Below are positions 26,854-35,315 of a DNA stretch of 64,000 nt, one piece after another. Origin of the DNA: a bacterium (GTDB lineage Bacteria > UBP6 > UBA1177); NCBI GenBank assembly GCA_017538365.1, contig JAFYIZ010000047.1, positions 161,331 to 225,330 of the forward strand, read 5' to 3'. The notes under the pieces are model-generated. The model ran no database searches, was not told where the DNA came from, and saw nothing but the letters and a program-made list of their open reading frames with translations. The position numbers and the translations under genes were made by a program. Within the stretch, counting starts at the first letter, position 1; each line of letters begins with the position of its first letter.

Positions 26854-28389
26854 GTGCGTAAATATATTTTCTTTCTTTGTTTTTTCTTTGTTTCGACTCT
26901 TTCTGCTGACATTTCGCAGGAATTCGATTTCCTGCACAGCGCATCGTTTTCGTTTAAGAACAATGTTCCGTACATCAGGGTGCACGTCAAAAGTTATGAA
27001 AACGGTACTAAAATAGAAAATATAAAGAGTTTTGAGTGCGGAAACAGCGAAATTGCATTGAAATCATTCACTTTTTCTGTCTCTTCTTTCACTCCTGCAG
27101 TGGTAAAATACAAAATTGCTTTTCAGGAACTCGCACAGAGCGAGCTCAGAAGTCATGCGGAGAAGGCGAAACTCTGGAGCATGAAAAGCGGTATGGAGAC
27201 TGAGATCTTCGTTCACGGCGCGATATTTTCGATAAACAAGTCCACCATAGACAACCGCGAATACTTCATCACTTCAAAAGAGCTTTTCGATAAAGATGAA
27301 AGTGAAAAACTTCTCAATAAATTCAGGGAAATGTTCCCCGAGCACAATATCGTTTCGATCCCGGTGCATGAAAGCAATGCAAGTTCTCTCATAAATGTGA
27401 AAACTGATGACGGAAAAACCTATAAGTGCCCGAATCTGCTTCTTATTCACCCGAAAGCGGGTTTTATGGCGGGAAACGACGACTATCCGGGGGAGAAAAA
27501 CTATTTTCTGACTCCTGTGGCAGGCGGAAAAGCCGAACTGGTGATAGAAGATTCGGTCGAAAGCATCCTGCAGCGCATCCTTCCGGGAGAAATGTTCCTC
27601 TCGGCTCCGCTTGAAACCCTCAAGGCACAGGCTGTAGCGGCTCGTACAGACATTTTCATGCAGCTCGGAAAGCGTCACGTTTCCGAAATATGGCATATCT
27701 GCAGCGAGGTCCACTGCCAGAAAGTGATCTGGAACGGAAAAATAGATTCCAAATTCGTTCAGGCGGTTAAGGAAACAGAAGGCGAGGTAATTCTTTTCAA
27801 CGGAACTCACGTTGCGCGGTCTCCTTATTGCTCAAGCGCCGGAGGCAGGACAGAAGACATCAGAAACGTCTGGTTCACTGCCGAAAAACCTTATCTTTCG
27901 GGCGTCTGGGACGGTGACAAGCCGCTTGATCTCGACCTTTCCAAAGAAGCCGACCTCAGAACCTTTCTGCAGAGCGACTACGGCGAAGACAACATAAAAA
28001 TGAACAAACGCCACCGCTGGGAAGTGCGCTTCAGCGAGGAAAAGATCGAAAATCTGCTGAATGCACGCAAAAAAATAGGAAAACTCGTCTCGATCAACGC
28101 TCTTTCACGCGGAGTTTCGGGGCGTATATACAAGATAGAATTTGCCGGGACCGAGGGAAAACTTATAGTTTACGGTGAACTTAACGTTAGAAAATTGTTG
28201 GATAATTTATATAGCTCCGCATTTCTTGCCCGCAGAGAGAAGAATGAATGGGTCTTCACCGGAATGGGCTGGGGACACGGAGTCGGAATGAGCCAGATGG
28301 GAGCCGTTTCGCTTGGTCGCAAAGGCAAGGATTTCCGCTTTATTTTGAAGAGATACTATCCGAAAACAGAAATATCAAAAATTTATTGA
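26854..28389 (+). CDS. SpoIID/LytB domain protein, exported (511 aa)
   Basis: SpoIID-type lytic transglycosylase that cleaves glycan strands, often denuded ones. I choose the GTG at 26854 because it directly begins a signal peptide (VRKYIFFLCFFFVSTLSADI); an in-frame GTG at 26806 would add a non-signal N-terminus inside mazG. No lipobox: the protein should be periplasmic. The SpoIID domain covers about 240-500: PLETLKAQAVAARTD carries the conserved Glu, followed by CxxxHCQ, SPYCSSAGG, and the C-terminal GWGHGVGMSQMGA motif. The N-terminal 200 residues are of unknown fold. Sporulation is not implied; many non-sporulating Gram-negatives carry such proteins. Twelve bases before gpmI. Confidence 0.87.
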   Translation: MRKYIFFLCFFFVSTLSADISQEFDFLHSASFSFKNNVPYIRVHVKSYENGTKIENIKSFECGNSEIALKSFTFSVSSFTPAVVKYKIAFQELAQSELRSHAEKAKLWSMKSGMETEIFVHGAIFSINKSTIDNREYFITSKELFDKDESEKLLNKFREMFPEHNIVSIPVHESNASSLINVKTDDGKTYKCPNLLLIHPKAGFMAGNDDYPGEKNYFLTPVAGGKAELVIEDSVESILQRILPGEMFLSAPLETLKAQAVAARTDIFMQLGKRHVSEIWHICSEVHCQKVIWNGKIDSKFVQAVKETEGEVILFNGTHVARSPYCSSAGGRTEDIRNVWFTAEKPYLSGVWDGDKPLDLDLSKEADLRTFLQSDYGEDNIKMNKRHRWEVRFSEEKIENLLNARKKIGKLVSINALSRGVSGRIYKIEFAGTEGKLIVYGELNVRKLLDNLYSSAFLARREKNEWVFTGMGWGHGVGMSQMGAVSLGRKGKDFRFILKRYYPKTEISKIY

Positions 28390-28401
28390 GGTGAATGAAT
28401 T

Positions 28402-29922
28402 ATGGAAAACAAAAAAGTTATGCTCATGATTCTTGACGGTTTCGGGATCAGGGAAAACAGCGATTTCAACGCGGTAAAAACGGCGAAAACGCCTAATATC
28501 GATAAACTTTTAGCTTCTTCGCCGAAGTGCCAGCTCTCGGCAAGCGGCCTTGATGTCGGACTTCCGAAAGGTCAGATGGGAAACAGCGAAGTAGGGCACA
28601 CAAATATCGGTGCCGGAAGAGTCGTTTATCAGGATTTGACCAAGATCGACAGAGCGATTGAAGACGGCTCTTTTTTTGAAAATCCCGTGCTTAAAGAGAC
28701 AGTCAAAGAGCTCAAGATCCACGGTGGAACACTTCATCTCATGGGGCTCGTTTCTCCCGGCGGAGTCCACAGCTCGATGGAACATCTCTACGCGCTTCTT
28801 GAATTCGGAAAGAGAAATAAACTCGAAGTCGTCGTCCACTGCTTTCTTGACGGTAGGGATACGCCTCCACAGAGCGCGATAAACTATGTCAGAGAGCTTG
28901 ACGAGAAGATGAAAAAAGAGGGTCTCGGCGAGATCGCGACCGTCATGGGCAGATTTTACGCGATGGACCGCGACAACCGCTGGGAAAGGGTGGAACAGGC
29001 TTACGATGCGCTTACGATGGGTTTCGGACTGCGCGCCGAAACACCGGTAGATGCTATACTCAACTCTTACGCAAGAGGCGAATACGACGAATTCGTAAGG
29101 CCTACCATAATCATGAACGAAAGCGGTTTTCCGAAAGGGGTCATGCGCGATGAAGACGCCGTCATCTTCTTTAATTTCAGGGCTGACAGAGCGAGAGAGA
29201 TCTCGATGGCGCTCAACTTTGAGGAATTTGACGGATTTATGAGAAAGCAGCGCGTCAACTTCAGCCAGTATGCGACGATGACACGCTACCGCGCCGATTT
29301 TCCGTTCCCCGTTCTTTTCGAGCATGAAGAACTCAAAAACATTTTAGGCGAAGTCGTTTCCAAGGCGGGAAAAACGCAGCTCAGGATCGCCGAGACTGAA
29401 AAATACGCCCACGTCACATTCTTTTTCAACGGTGGAAAAGAGACCGTTTTTGATGGCGAAGAGCGTATCCTTGTCCCATCTCCAAAAGTTCAGACCTATG
29501 ACCTCAAACCTGAGATGAGTGCCTATGAAGTTACAGAACAACTTCTTGAAAATATTGAAAAATTCGATCTTGTAATACTCAATTTCGCAAATCCCGACAT
29601 GGTTGGTCACACCGGTGTCATGGAAGCTGCGGTAAAAGCGATCGAAGCTATCGACGAGTGCGTCGGAAAGATCATGACGAAAGTCAAAAAAGAGGGGAGA
29701 GTGCTCATTCTCACAGCCGATCACGGCAACAGCGAGCAGATGTTCGACGAGACGACCAAGGCTCCGCACACGGCACATACGACGAACCCCGTTCCTTTCG
29801 CGATTTACAACTACAAAAATGTCGATCTGCACAACGGAATTTTAGCCGATATCGCGCCGACGATACTCAAGATCATGGGACTTGAGATCCCTGCGGAAAT
29901 GACGGGAAAAGAACTTTTCTGA
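28402..29922 (+). CDS. gpmI: 2,3-bisphosphoglycerate-independent phosphoglycerate mutase (506 aa)
   Basis: Manganese-dependent interconversion of 3- and 2-phosphoglycerate in glycolysis. The phosphatase-domain metal site begins with MILDGFGI (Asp12). The phosphorylated Ser is Ser62 in MGNSEVGHTNIGAGR. The transferase-domain motif HCFLDGRDTPP and the later FFNFRADRAR, FANPDMVGHTG and LTADHGN are intact. Length is standard. GAGGTG precedes the ATG. It is the last gene of a long same-strand run; together with the phosphofructokinase at 2964-4325 it shows an active glycolytic route. Confidence 0.97.
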   Translation: MENKKVMLMILDGFGIRENSDFNAVKTAKTPNIDKLLASSPKCQLSASGLDVGLPKGQMGNSEVGHTNIGAGRVVYQDLTKIDRAIEDGSFFENPVLKETVKELKIHGGTLHLMGLVSPGGVHSSMEHLYALLEFGKRNKLEVVVHCFLDGRDTPPQSAINYVRELDEKMKKEGLGEIATVMGRFYAMDRDNRWERVEQAYDALTMGFGLRAETPVDAILNSYARGEYDEFVRPTIIMNESGFPKGVMRDEDAVIFFNFRADRAREISMALNFEEFDGFMRKQRVNFSQYATMTRYRADFPFPVLFEHEELKNILGEVVSKAGKTQLRIAETEKYAHVTFFFNGGKETVFDGEERILVPSPKVQTYDLKPEMSAYEVTEQLLENIEKFDLVILNFANPDMVGHTGVMEAAVKAIEAIDECVGKIMTKVKKEGRVLILTADHGNSEQMFDETTKAPHTAHTTNPVPFAIYNYKNVDLHNGILADIAPTILKIMGLEIPAEMTGKELF

Positions 29923-30033
29923 TGAACGGATTCGACTTTTTTACATTTTTACAAAAATTGGTAATATCAGCTCCGTTTGAAGGGCATTTATATGCTTTTG
30001 ATTGATAACTGATTGATTTTGCAGGAGAAATCT

Positions 30034-31497
30034 ATGAGTAATGAAAAAGTAAGGACAAGATTCGCGCCGAGTCCGACCGGTTATATGCACGTCGGAAATT
30101 TGAGAACGGCTCTCTATGCGTGGCTCATTGCGAGAAAAAATCACGGAACATTCGTTCTCAGAATCGAAGATACCGACCAGGAAAGGAAGATCGAAGGAGC
30201 GGTCGATCTGATTTACAGGACTCTGGCTGAAACAGGACTTGACCACGACGAAGGTCCCGATGTAGGCGGCGATTACGGTCCTTACGTTCAGAGCGAGAGA
30301 ATGGCTGCCGGAATTTACATGAAATACGCCGAAGAACTGATTGAAAAAGGGTATGCTTACAGATGTTTCTGCACGAAAGAGCGTCTTGACGACCTTCGCA
30401 AACACTGCGAGGAAAACCATGAACAGACAAAATACGACAGACACTGCCTCAGCCTTTCGAAAGAGGAAATTCAGAAAAATCTCGATGCAGGAATTCCTTA
30501 TGTTATCAGGCAGAAAATGCCAGATAGCGGAACGACTTCTTTCCACGATGAAGTTTACGGCGATATCGAAGTCGAAAACTCGACGATGGATGATCTAATC
30601 TTAATAAAATCAGATGGTTATCCTACTTACAACTTTGCAAACGTAGTTGATGACCACCTGATGGGTATCACTCACGTCGTCCGCGGAAGCGAATACCTGA
30701 TTTCGACTCCGAAATATAACCTGCTTTACGACGCTTTCGGCTGGGAAAAACCGCATTACGTCCATGTTTCGCCCGTTATGAGAGACGCTCAGCGCAAACT
30801 TTCGAAGCGTGACGGAGACGCGAGCTACGCCGATTTCATCAACAAAGGCTGCCTCAAGGACGCGCTTCTGAATTATGTCGCACTTTTGGGCTGGAACCCC
30901 GGAAACGACCGCGAGATCTTTACTCTTCCGGAACTTATCGAAGCTTTTGATATCAAAGGAATAGGCAAATCTCCCGCCATTTTCGATGAAGTAAAACTCC
31001 GCTGGCTCAACAGTGAATATATCCGCGCAATGTCTCAGGACGAATTCTTAAAACACGCGATGCCATTCATCAAGCAGGCAGTAAAACGCGAAGATGTCAA
31101 CTTCGACGTTATTGCGGCTGGGCTTCACAAGAGAACGGAATACTTCAGCGATGTAATTCCTCAGCTTGATTTCATCGATGAACTTCCGGAATATTCGGCT
31201 GAACTCTACGTCAACAAAAAGATGAAGACCGACAAGGAAAATTCGCTTCAGGCACTTCTTCTGCTTAAACCGGAACTTGAAAAATTCGAGGATTGGGACC
31301 ACGAAAAACTTTACTACAAAGTCGTTGATATCGCTGAAAAAGCGGGGATAAACAAAAAAGTCCTTCTCTGGTCGATGCGTGTTGCTTTAAGCGGAAAAGA
31401 GCTTACCCCAGGCGGCGGAAGCGACATAGCTGCGATCATCGGAAAAGCTGAATCTCTCAAAAGAATCGACAAAGGCATCGAGCTTCTTCAAAAGTAA
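30034..31497 (+). CDS. gltX: Glutamyl-tRNA synthetase (487 aa)
   Basis: Class I aminoacyl-tRNA synthetase charging tRNA-Glu. The HIGH-type motif is HVGN within FAPSPTGYMHVGN and the KMSKS-type motif is KLSKRDG. A CFCTKERLDDL segment contains cysteines of the zinc site, with Cys and His following within about 25 residues. IEDTDQER and GYPTYNFANVVDDHLMGI are typical. The ATG at 30034 has AGGAG upstream; an earlier TTG at 30013 is less likely. Whether it also mischarges tRNA-Gln cannot be told from the window because no glnS or gatCAB is present. Confidence 0.96.
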   Translation: MSNEKVRTRFAPSPTGYMHVGNLRTALYAWLIARKNHGTFVLRIEDTDQERKIEGAVDLIYRTLAETGLDHDEGPDVGGDYGPYVQSERMAAGIYMKYAEELIEKGYAYRCFCTKERLDDLRKHCEENHEQTKYDRHCLSLSKEEIQKNLDAGIPYVIRQKMPDSGTTSFHDEVYGDIEVENSTMDDLILIKSDGYPTYNFANVVDDHLMGITHVVRGSEYLISTPKYNLLYDAFGWEKPHYVHVSPVMRDAQRKLSKRDGDASYADFINKGCLKDALLNYVALLGWNPGNDREIFTLPELIEAFDIKGIGKSPAIFDEVKLRWLNSEYIRAMSQDEFLKHAMPFIKQAVKREDVNFDVIAAGLHKRTEYFSDVIPQLDFIDELPEYSAELYVNKKMKTDKENSLQALLLLKPELEKFEDWDHEKLYYKVVDIAEKAGINKKVLLWSMRVALSGKELTPGGGSDIAAIIGKAESLKRIDKGIELLQK

Positions 31498-31581
31498 ATC
31501 CTTTATCTTCTCCATATCAAAATAATCTGTTTTTAAATATCTTGATTTGTATTTGTGACATTTATATCTTGCAAAAACGAT

Positions 31582-31593
31582 AGCAGCGCTGCT
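31582..31593 (+). promoter_or_regulatory. Perfect 12-base palindrome upstream of the XRE/S24 gene (putative operator)
   Basis: AGCAGCGCTGCT is an exact palindrome 44 bases before the ATG and just downstream of a promoter-like TTGATT (31542-31547) / TATATC (31563-31568). Flanks continue as an imperfect inverted repeat. Autoregulation by the encoded helix-turn-helix protein is the simplest reading. Confidence 0.5.
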
Positions 31594-31637
31594 GTTCATA
31601 TTTCATTTTTTACATTTAATTTTTTGGAGATTTTATA

Positions 31638-32201
31638 ATGAATTACGGTGACAAAATAAGAACAGTACGTGAAAAATTGAAAATCACACAAAAGGAAATG
31701 GCTAAAAGTTTAGAAATTTCACAGGCTTATCTTTCTGCTATCGAATCCGGTAAAATGCAGGCAAATGCAAAAGTGATTTTCGGGCTTGAAAGGATTTACG
31801 GTGTGAAAACTGAATGGCTCTATGAAGGTGATGGTGATGTTTTTGCCGGAAAAACGCCTGTCGTTGCTGAAAAAGGCAGCCGGTACATCGCTTCTTTCAT
31901 AGGCGAGATCGGCTCTTCTATTGATGAAGGCAAGCTGCTTCTTTTCGATGTGACGAGCGACAACATGGAACCAGGTTTTCTCATCGGAGACGAAGTTTTA
32001 GTCGATGTGTCGGACAAACACATGAAGAATTTCGGAGTCTATCTTTTCGAAATTGAATCCCGAATGGTGCTTAAGCGCTTTATTGACGGAGAGTTCGGGA
32101 AGCTCACCAACGACAAACCGGCAAAGAAAAACAACGACATTATTATGAACAGTTCAATAAGATGTGTCGGGAGGGCAGTGTGGATCATAAGAAAGTTGTA
32201 A
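31638..32201 (+). CDS. XRE-family regulator with an S24 (LexA/CI-like) domain lacking the catalytic Ser (187 aa)
   Basis: N-terminal helix-turn-helix of the XRE type (about 5-60: ITQKEMAKSLEISQAYLSAIESGK) and a C-terminal LexA-fold domain. In the S24 motif the family has G-D-S-M-E-P, but here residues 107-112 read SDNMEP, so Asn109 replaces the nucleophilic Ser. A Lys equivalent is present (VLKR, Lys146). Self-cleavage as in LexA or CI is therefore unlikely; the domain may serve only for dimerisation or ligand sensing. Good ribosome site GGAG 9 bases upstream. No phage genes surround it; it stands alone between gltX and the metal transporter genes. A 12-base palindrome upstream may be its operator. 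Confidence 0.82.
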   Translation: MNYGDKIRTVREKLKITQKEMAKSLEISQAYLSAIESGKMQANAKVIFGLERIYGVKTEWLYEGDGDVFAGKTPVVAEKGSRYIASFIGEIGSSIDEGKLLLFDVTSDNMEPGFLIGDEVLVDVSDKHMKNFGVYLFEIESRMVLKRFIDGEFGKLTNDKPAKKNNDIIMNSSIRCVGRAVWIIRKL

Positions 32202-32221
32202 TTTAAATTTTTTTCAACAAA

Positions 32222-32257
32222 AGGCGGCAATTTGTCTGCAAAAGATGGTCGCCGCCT
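32222..32257 (+). terminator. Hairpin after the XRE/S24 gene
   Basis: AGGCGGC (32222-32228) pairs exactly with GCCGCCT (32251-32257) across a 22-base loop, 20 bases past the stop codon. There is no T-run right behind it, so it may be a factor-dependent terminator or mRNA end structure instead of a classic intrinsic terminator. Confidence 0.4.
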
Positions 32258-32318
32258 GATTTCCGTGTAGATTTTCCCGAAAATTTGAGTATGATGCCTC
32301 GGTTTTGAGGAGGTCGTT

Positions 32319-33059
32319 TTGGACAAACCTGAAGTCATAAATTTCGACAAAGTTTCGTTTTTTTACGGGAAGAATGAAATCCTGCGCGATGTTTCTTTTT
32401 CTGTCAAAAAAGAGGATTTCTTTGCGATAATAGGTCCCAACGGCGGCGGAAAGACGACGATCCTCAGGCTCATGCTCGGTTTTATCAAGCCGACAAGCGG
32501 TAAAATCACGGTTTTTGGAGATGAACCCGGCAGGAATTTCACGAAAATCGCATCTGTTCCTCAGTTTTCCTCCCACGACAGGCTTTTTCCGATAACTGTT
32601 GAGGAAGTTGTGCTTCAGGGGTTGGTCAAATCGACTTCTTTTCTTCCTTTTTACAGCAAAGCGGAAAAGGCGAAGGCTGAAGACGCGATGAAAAAACTCG
32701 GTATTTTTGACCGTGCAGACGCCCGTTTCGGCGATCTTTCCGGCGGACTCAAGCAGAGAACTCTCATTGCAAGGGCGATTGTGAGTGACCCGGAAATCCT
32801 TCTTCTAGATGAGCCTGTGGCAAGCGTTGACAGCTCTGTCGAAAAGGATATTTACGAGATGCTTCTCGACATGAATAAAAAAATAACGATTGTCATGGTT
32901 TCTCACGACATCGGCTTTGTTTCGAGTTTCGTGACAAAAATAGGCTGTGTAAACAAGATTTTCGTCGAACATCATTCAAAAGATGAGATGTGCTGTTTGG
33001 AGGAGCACCACGCATATAGTGGAAAAACAACTATGGTCCATCATAAGTGCGGTATTTAA
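32319..33059 (+). CDS. Metal ABC transporter ATPase, ZnuC-like, with His/Cys-rich tail (246 aa)
   Basis: ATPase partner of the permease that follows at once. Walker A GPNGGGKT (39-46), signature LSGGLKQRTLIARA, Walker B ILLLDEPVASVD and the switch His (MVSHDIG) are complete. Its pairing with an ABC-3 permease places it in the zinc/manganese uptake group. After the ATPase core comes a tail of about 30 residues with six His and three Cys (HH, CC, HH, HH-C), unusual clustering that could bind metal ions. The start codon is TTG with GAGGAGG upstream. No substrate-binding lipoprotein gene (ZnuA-like) is adjacent. A hairpin separates it from the regulator gene before it. Confidence 0.87.
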   Translation: MDKPEVINFDKVSFFYGKNEILRDVSFSVKKEDFFAIIGPNGGGKTTILRLMLGFIKPTSGKITVFGDEPGRNFTKIASVPQFSSHDRLFPITVEEVVLQGLVKSTSFLPFYSKAEKAKAEDAMKKLGIFDRADARFGDLSGGLKQRTLIARAIVSDPEILLLDEPVASVDSSVEKDIYEMLLDMNKKITIVMVSHDIGFVSSFVTKIGCVNKIFVEHHSKDEMCCLEEHHAYSGKTTMVHHKCGI

Positions 33060-33872
33060 ATGGGTTTTTTTAATGCGCTTTCGACATATTCGTTTTTGCA
33101 GAATGCAGTGATTGCGGCGCTTTTGGCGGCACTTTCATGCGGAATTTCCGGCACTTTTGTCCACATAAACCGCATAACTTTTATTGCGGGCGGTATAGCT
33201 CATGCGGTTTTGGGCGGAGTAGGTGCTGCGGTATTTTTCGGATTTTCTCCGTTTGCAGGTGCGATAATCACGGCGCTCATTTTCGCGGTTCTGCTCGGTA
33301 TAATCAGGCTCAAGGCGACGCAGCACGAAGATACGGTGATAGGAGCTATGTGGGCGTGCGGAATGTCGGCAGGTATAATTTTCATTTATCTGACACCGGG
33401 TTATGCTGTAAATCTCAACAATTATCTTTTCGGAAATATTCTGCTCGTTTCGAAAAGCGATATTGCGGCACTTTCTGTGCTCGCAGCGCTTGTAATTCTG
33501 GTAAGTGCGCTCTTTTTCAGGCAGTTCAAAGCGGTCAGTTTTGATGAGGAAAATGCCGAGCTTCACGGTGTAAAAGCGTCGCTCATTTATATTCTCATGC
33601 TTTCTGTTATAGCTCTCACGGTAGTTGTTCTGATGAAAGTCGTCGGTCTGATTTTAGTAATCGCTTTTATGACTCTGCCCGCTGCAACGGCTGCGATTTT
33701 TCAGAGAAAAGTCGGCGGAATAATCCTTCTTTCGATAATTCTGAGCTTCATTTTCAGCATGAGCGGTTTGTTCGTTTCATACACTTGGAATCTCCCGACC
33801 GGAGCGGTCATCACGCTTGTTTCAGGCGCGGTTTACGCTCTTTCTCTTGCGTTTTCAAAAATCAAAGGATAG
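33060..33872 (+). CDS. Metal ABC transporter permease, ZnuB-like (270 aa)
   Basis: ABC-3 family permease with about eight or nine membrane segments. Family-typical patterns: an early GTFVHINRITFIAGGIAHA, and GVGAAVFFG, VGLILVIAFMTLPAATA and FSMSGLFVSYTWNLPTGA in order. It would form a homodimeric channel with the ATPase encoded just upstream; the ATG follows the ATPase stop with no gap. Zinc is the commonest substrate in this group but manganese or iron are possible. The 3' end is convergent with the YigZ gene, 5 bases apart. Confidence 0.9.
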   Translation: MGFFNALSTYSFLQNAVIAALLAALSCGISGTFVHINRITFIAGGIAHAVLGGVGAAVFFGFSPFAGAIITALIFAVLLGIIRLKATQHEDTVIGAMWACGMSAGIIFIYLTPGYAVNLNNYLFGNILLVSKSDIAALSVLAALVILVSALFFRQFKAVSFDEENAELHGVKASLIYILMLSVIALTVVVLMKVVGLILVIAFMTLPAATAAIFQRKVGGIILLSIILSFIFSMSGLFVSYTWNLPTGAVITLVSGAVYALSLAFSKIKG

Positions 33873-33877
33873 TGGAT

Positions 33878-34495
33878 TTATACAATTTTCGGTGTTATTT
33901 TGCCACCGGTTTTTTCAACCATTTCGGCAATGAATTTTTCAACTGATGCAATCGGGATTCTGACTGTAACAGAACTTCCTGTTTCAGTGTAAGTTGTTGA
34001 TTTTATTTCCAAACCGTCAAATCTTCCGATATAACTCATTGCAATTCCGGTAAAATCGAAAGGGATATCGACTTTGAGTTCTTTTTTTATGATTACGGTT
34101 TCTACTTCACATGAATCGAGTGCAACTCTTGCCGATGCGCCGTAAGTTCTGGTGAGCCCGCCTGTTCCGAGTTTGATTCCGCCGTAATATCTGACGCTTG
34201 TTACTAGAACATTGAAGAGTTCCTTCCTCAGAATTTCGTTGTAAATCGGAAGTCCGGCTGTTCCCGAAGGTTCGCCGTCATCGCTGTAGCGGAAAGTGGT
34301 GATTTCACCTTCGCCAAGAAGGTAGGCAAAGCAGATGTGGGTGCAGTCGTAGTGAATTTTCCAGAGTTTTTTGACTGTTTCTTCAGCTTCCTCTTTTGTC
34401 GAAACAGGGAAACACTGTGATATGAAACGGCTGTTTTTTTCTTTTATTTCAACTGGTTGAGTCGATTTAAAGATTGTTTTGAACTGTTCGATCAT
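33878..34495 (-). CDS. YigZ/IMPACT family protein (205 aa)
   Basis: UPF0029 (IMPACT N-terminal) domain with the central signature RYSDDGEPSGTAGLPI, then VRYYGGIKLGTGGLTRTYGA, followed by a C-terminal DUF1949-like ferredoxin-type domain. Bacterial YigZ has been linked to proline-peptide or translation-related roles, but its biochemical function is not established. The first ATG overlaps the end of lgt by 29 bases, so translation is coupled to lgt. Cytoplasmic. Nothing odd in length (about 205 is standard). Confidence 0.9.
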   Translation of the reverse strand: MIEQFKTIFKSTQPVEIKEKNSRFISQCFPVSTKEEAEETVKKLWKIHYDCTHICFAYLLGEGEITTFRYSDDGEPSGTAGLPIYNEILRKELFNVLVTSVRYYGGIKLGTGGLTRTYGASARVALDSCEVETVIIKKELKVDIPFDFTGIAMSYIGRFDGLEIKSTTYTETGSSVTVRIPIASVEKFIAEMVEKTGGKITPKIV

Positions 34496-35315
34496 TATTT
34501 TTTTCTTTCAAATTCTCTTCCGACGGAAGAACTAGAATCAAAACGCCGATTGTGAAGGTTATGAGCGCTACGAGCTGCGAAGTCGAAAGCAGGTTGTTAA
34601 AGAAAAGTCCGCGGTCGTCAGCACGGAAAAATTCGATTATGAAGCGGAAAGTGCCGTACATCGTGAGCCAGAGACCCAGAAGTTCGCCGTCCTTTTTTTT
34701 GTGTTTGCGGAAGTAGAACCAGAGGACGAGGAAAATCGAAGATGTCACGAAAGTCGAAACCAGCTGTGTTGGCAGAACGGGGAGCGGAAGATCTTTCAGA
34801 TTGAGCAGAATGTCGCGGGCGAACTGGTTTTTCGCGCTGAGGCCGTATCTTAAAAAAGTCTGAGCGAAAGGGGAAGCCGAGATTTCGCCGAAGCAGCAGC
34901 CGTTGAGGTAGCACGCAAATCTGCCGAGCCCGAGCCCGAAAGCAAGCCCAAGAATGTAGCAGTCGAGGTACTTCATGAGCGGTGCTTTGTGTTTCGTGAA
35001 CCACCAGACAGCTGTCGGAAGACCGAAAATGACTGTTCCGTAAAACGCGAGACCGCCTTTCCAGACTGCGAAAATCGCAAGCGGTTTCTGAATGTAAATA
35101 TCGAGGAATCCGTCAAAAACAATGTGCATCACCCTTGCACCGAAATAACCCATTGTCGTAGTGATTACAGCACCTTGCAAAGCCATTTTTATATCGAGTT
35201 TGTTGCGTCTGATTTCCCACCAGGTGAGAAAATTTCCGACGATGACGCAGATGAAAACTACAAAATAGAATGAGGAAACCGAAAAATCACCGATCGAAAA
35301 AAGGGTGGGGCGCAT
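34467..35315 (-). CDS. lgt: Prolipoprotein diacylglyceryl transferase (282 aa)
   Basis: First enzyme of lipoprotein maturation: transfers diacylglycerol from phosphatidylglycerol to the lipobox Cys. Seven-helix membrane protein with the Lgt signature GLGLGRFACYLNGCCFG near 140-156, and GGLAFYGTVIF (catalytic His/Tyr/Arg region variant) earlier. It is followed by yigZ with a 29-base overlap and starts on the last base of lspA, so lspA-lgt-yigZ is one unit. At least five lipoproteins in this window (24547, 35976, 48474, 56681, 58873 and the minus-strand 19231) would be its clients. Confidence 0.93.
   Translation of the reverse strand: MRPTLFSIGDFSVSSFYFVVFICVIVGNFLTWWEIRRNKLDIKMALQGAVITTTMGYFGARVMHIVFDGFLDIYIQKPLAIFAVWKGGLAFYGTVIFGLPTAVWWFTKHKAPLMKYLDCYILGLAFGLGLGRFACYLNGCCFGEISASPFAQTFLRYGLSAKNQFARDILLNLKDLPLPVLPTQLVSTFVTSSIFLVLWFYFRKHKKKDGELLGLWLTMYGTFRFIIEFFRADDRGLFFNNLLSTSQLVALITFTIGVLILVLPSEENLKEKNNDRTVQNNL

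Noticed and set aside
28510-29325. 271-codon minus-strand frame
   Set aside because: Antisense to gpmI, which carries all its motifs; no supporting signals for the other strand.
31638-33872. Prophage or mobile island signalled by the XRE/S24 gene
   Set aside because: Flanked directly by gltX and metal transport genes, with no integrase, att-like repeat or phage gene nearby.
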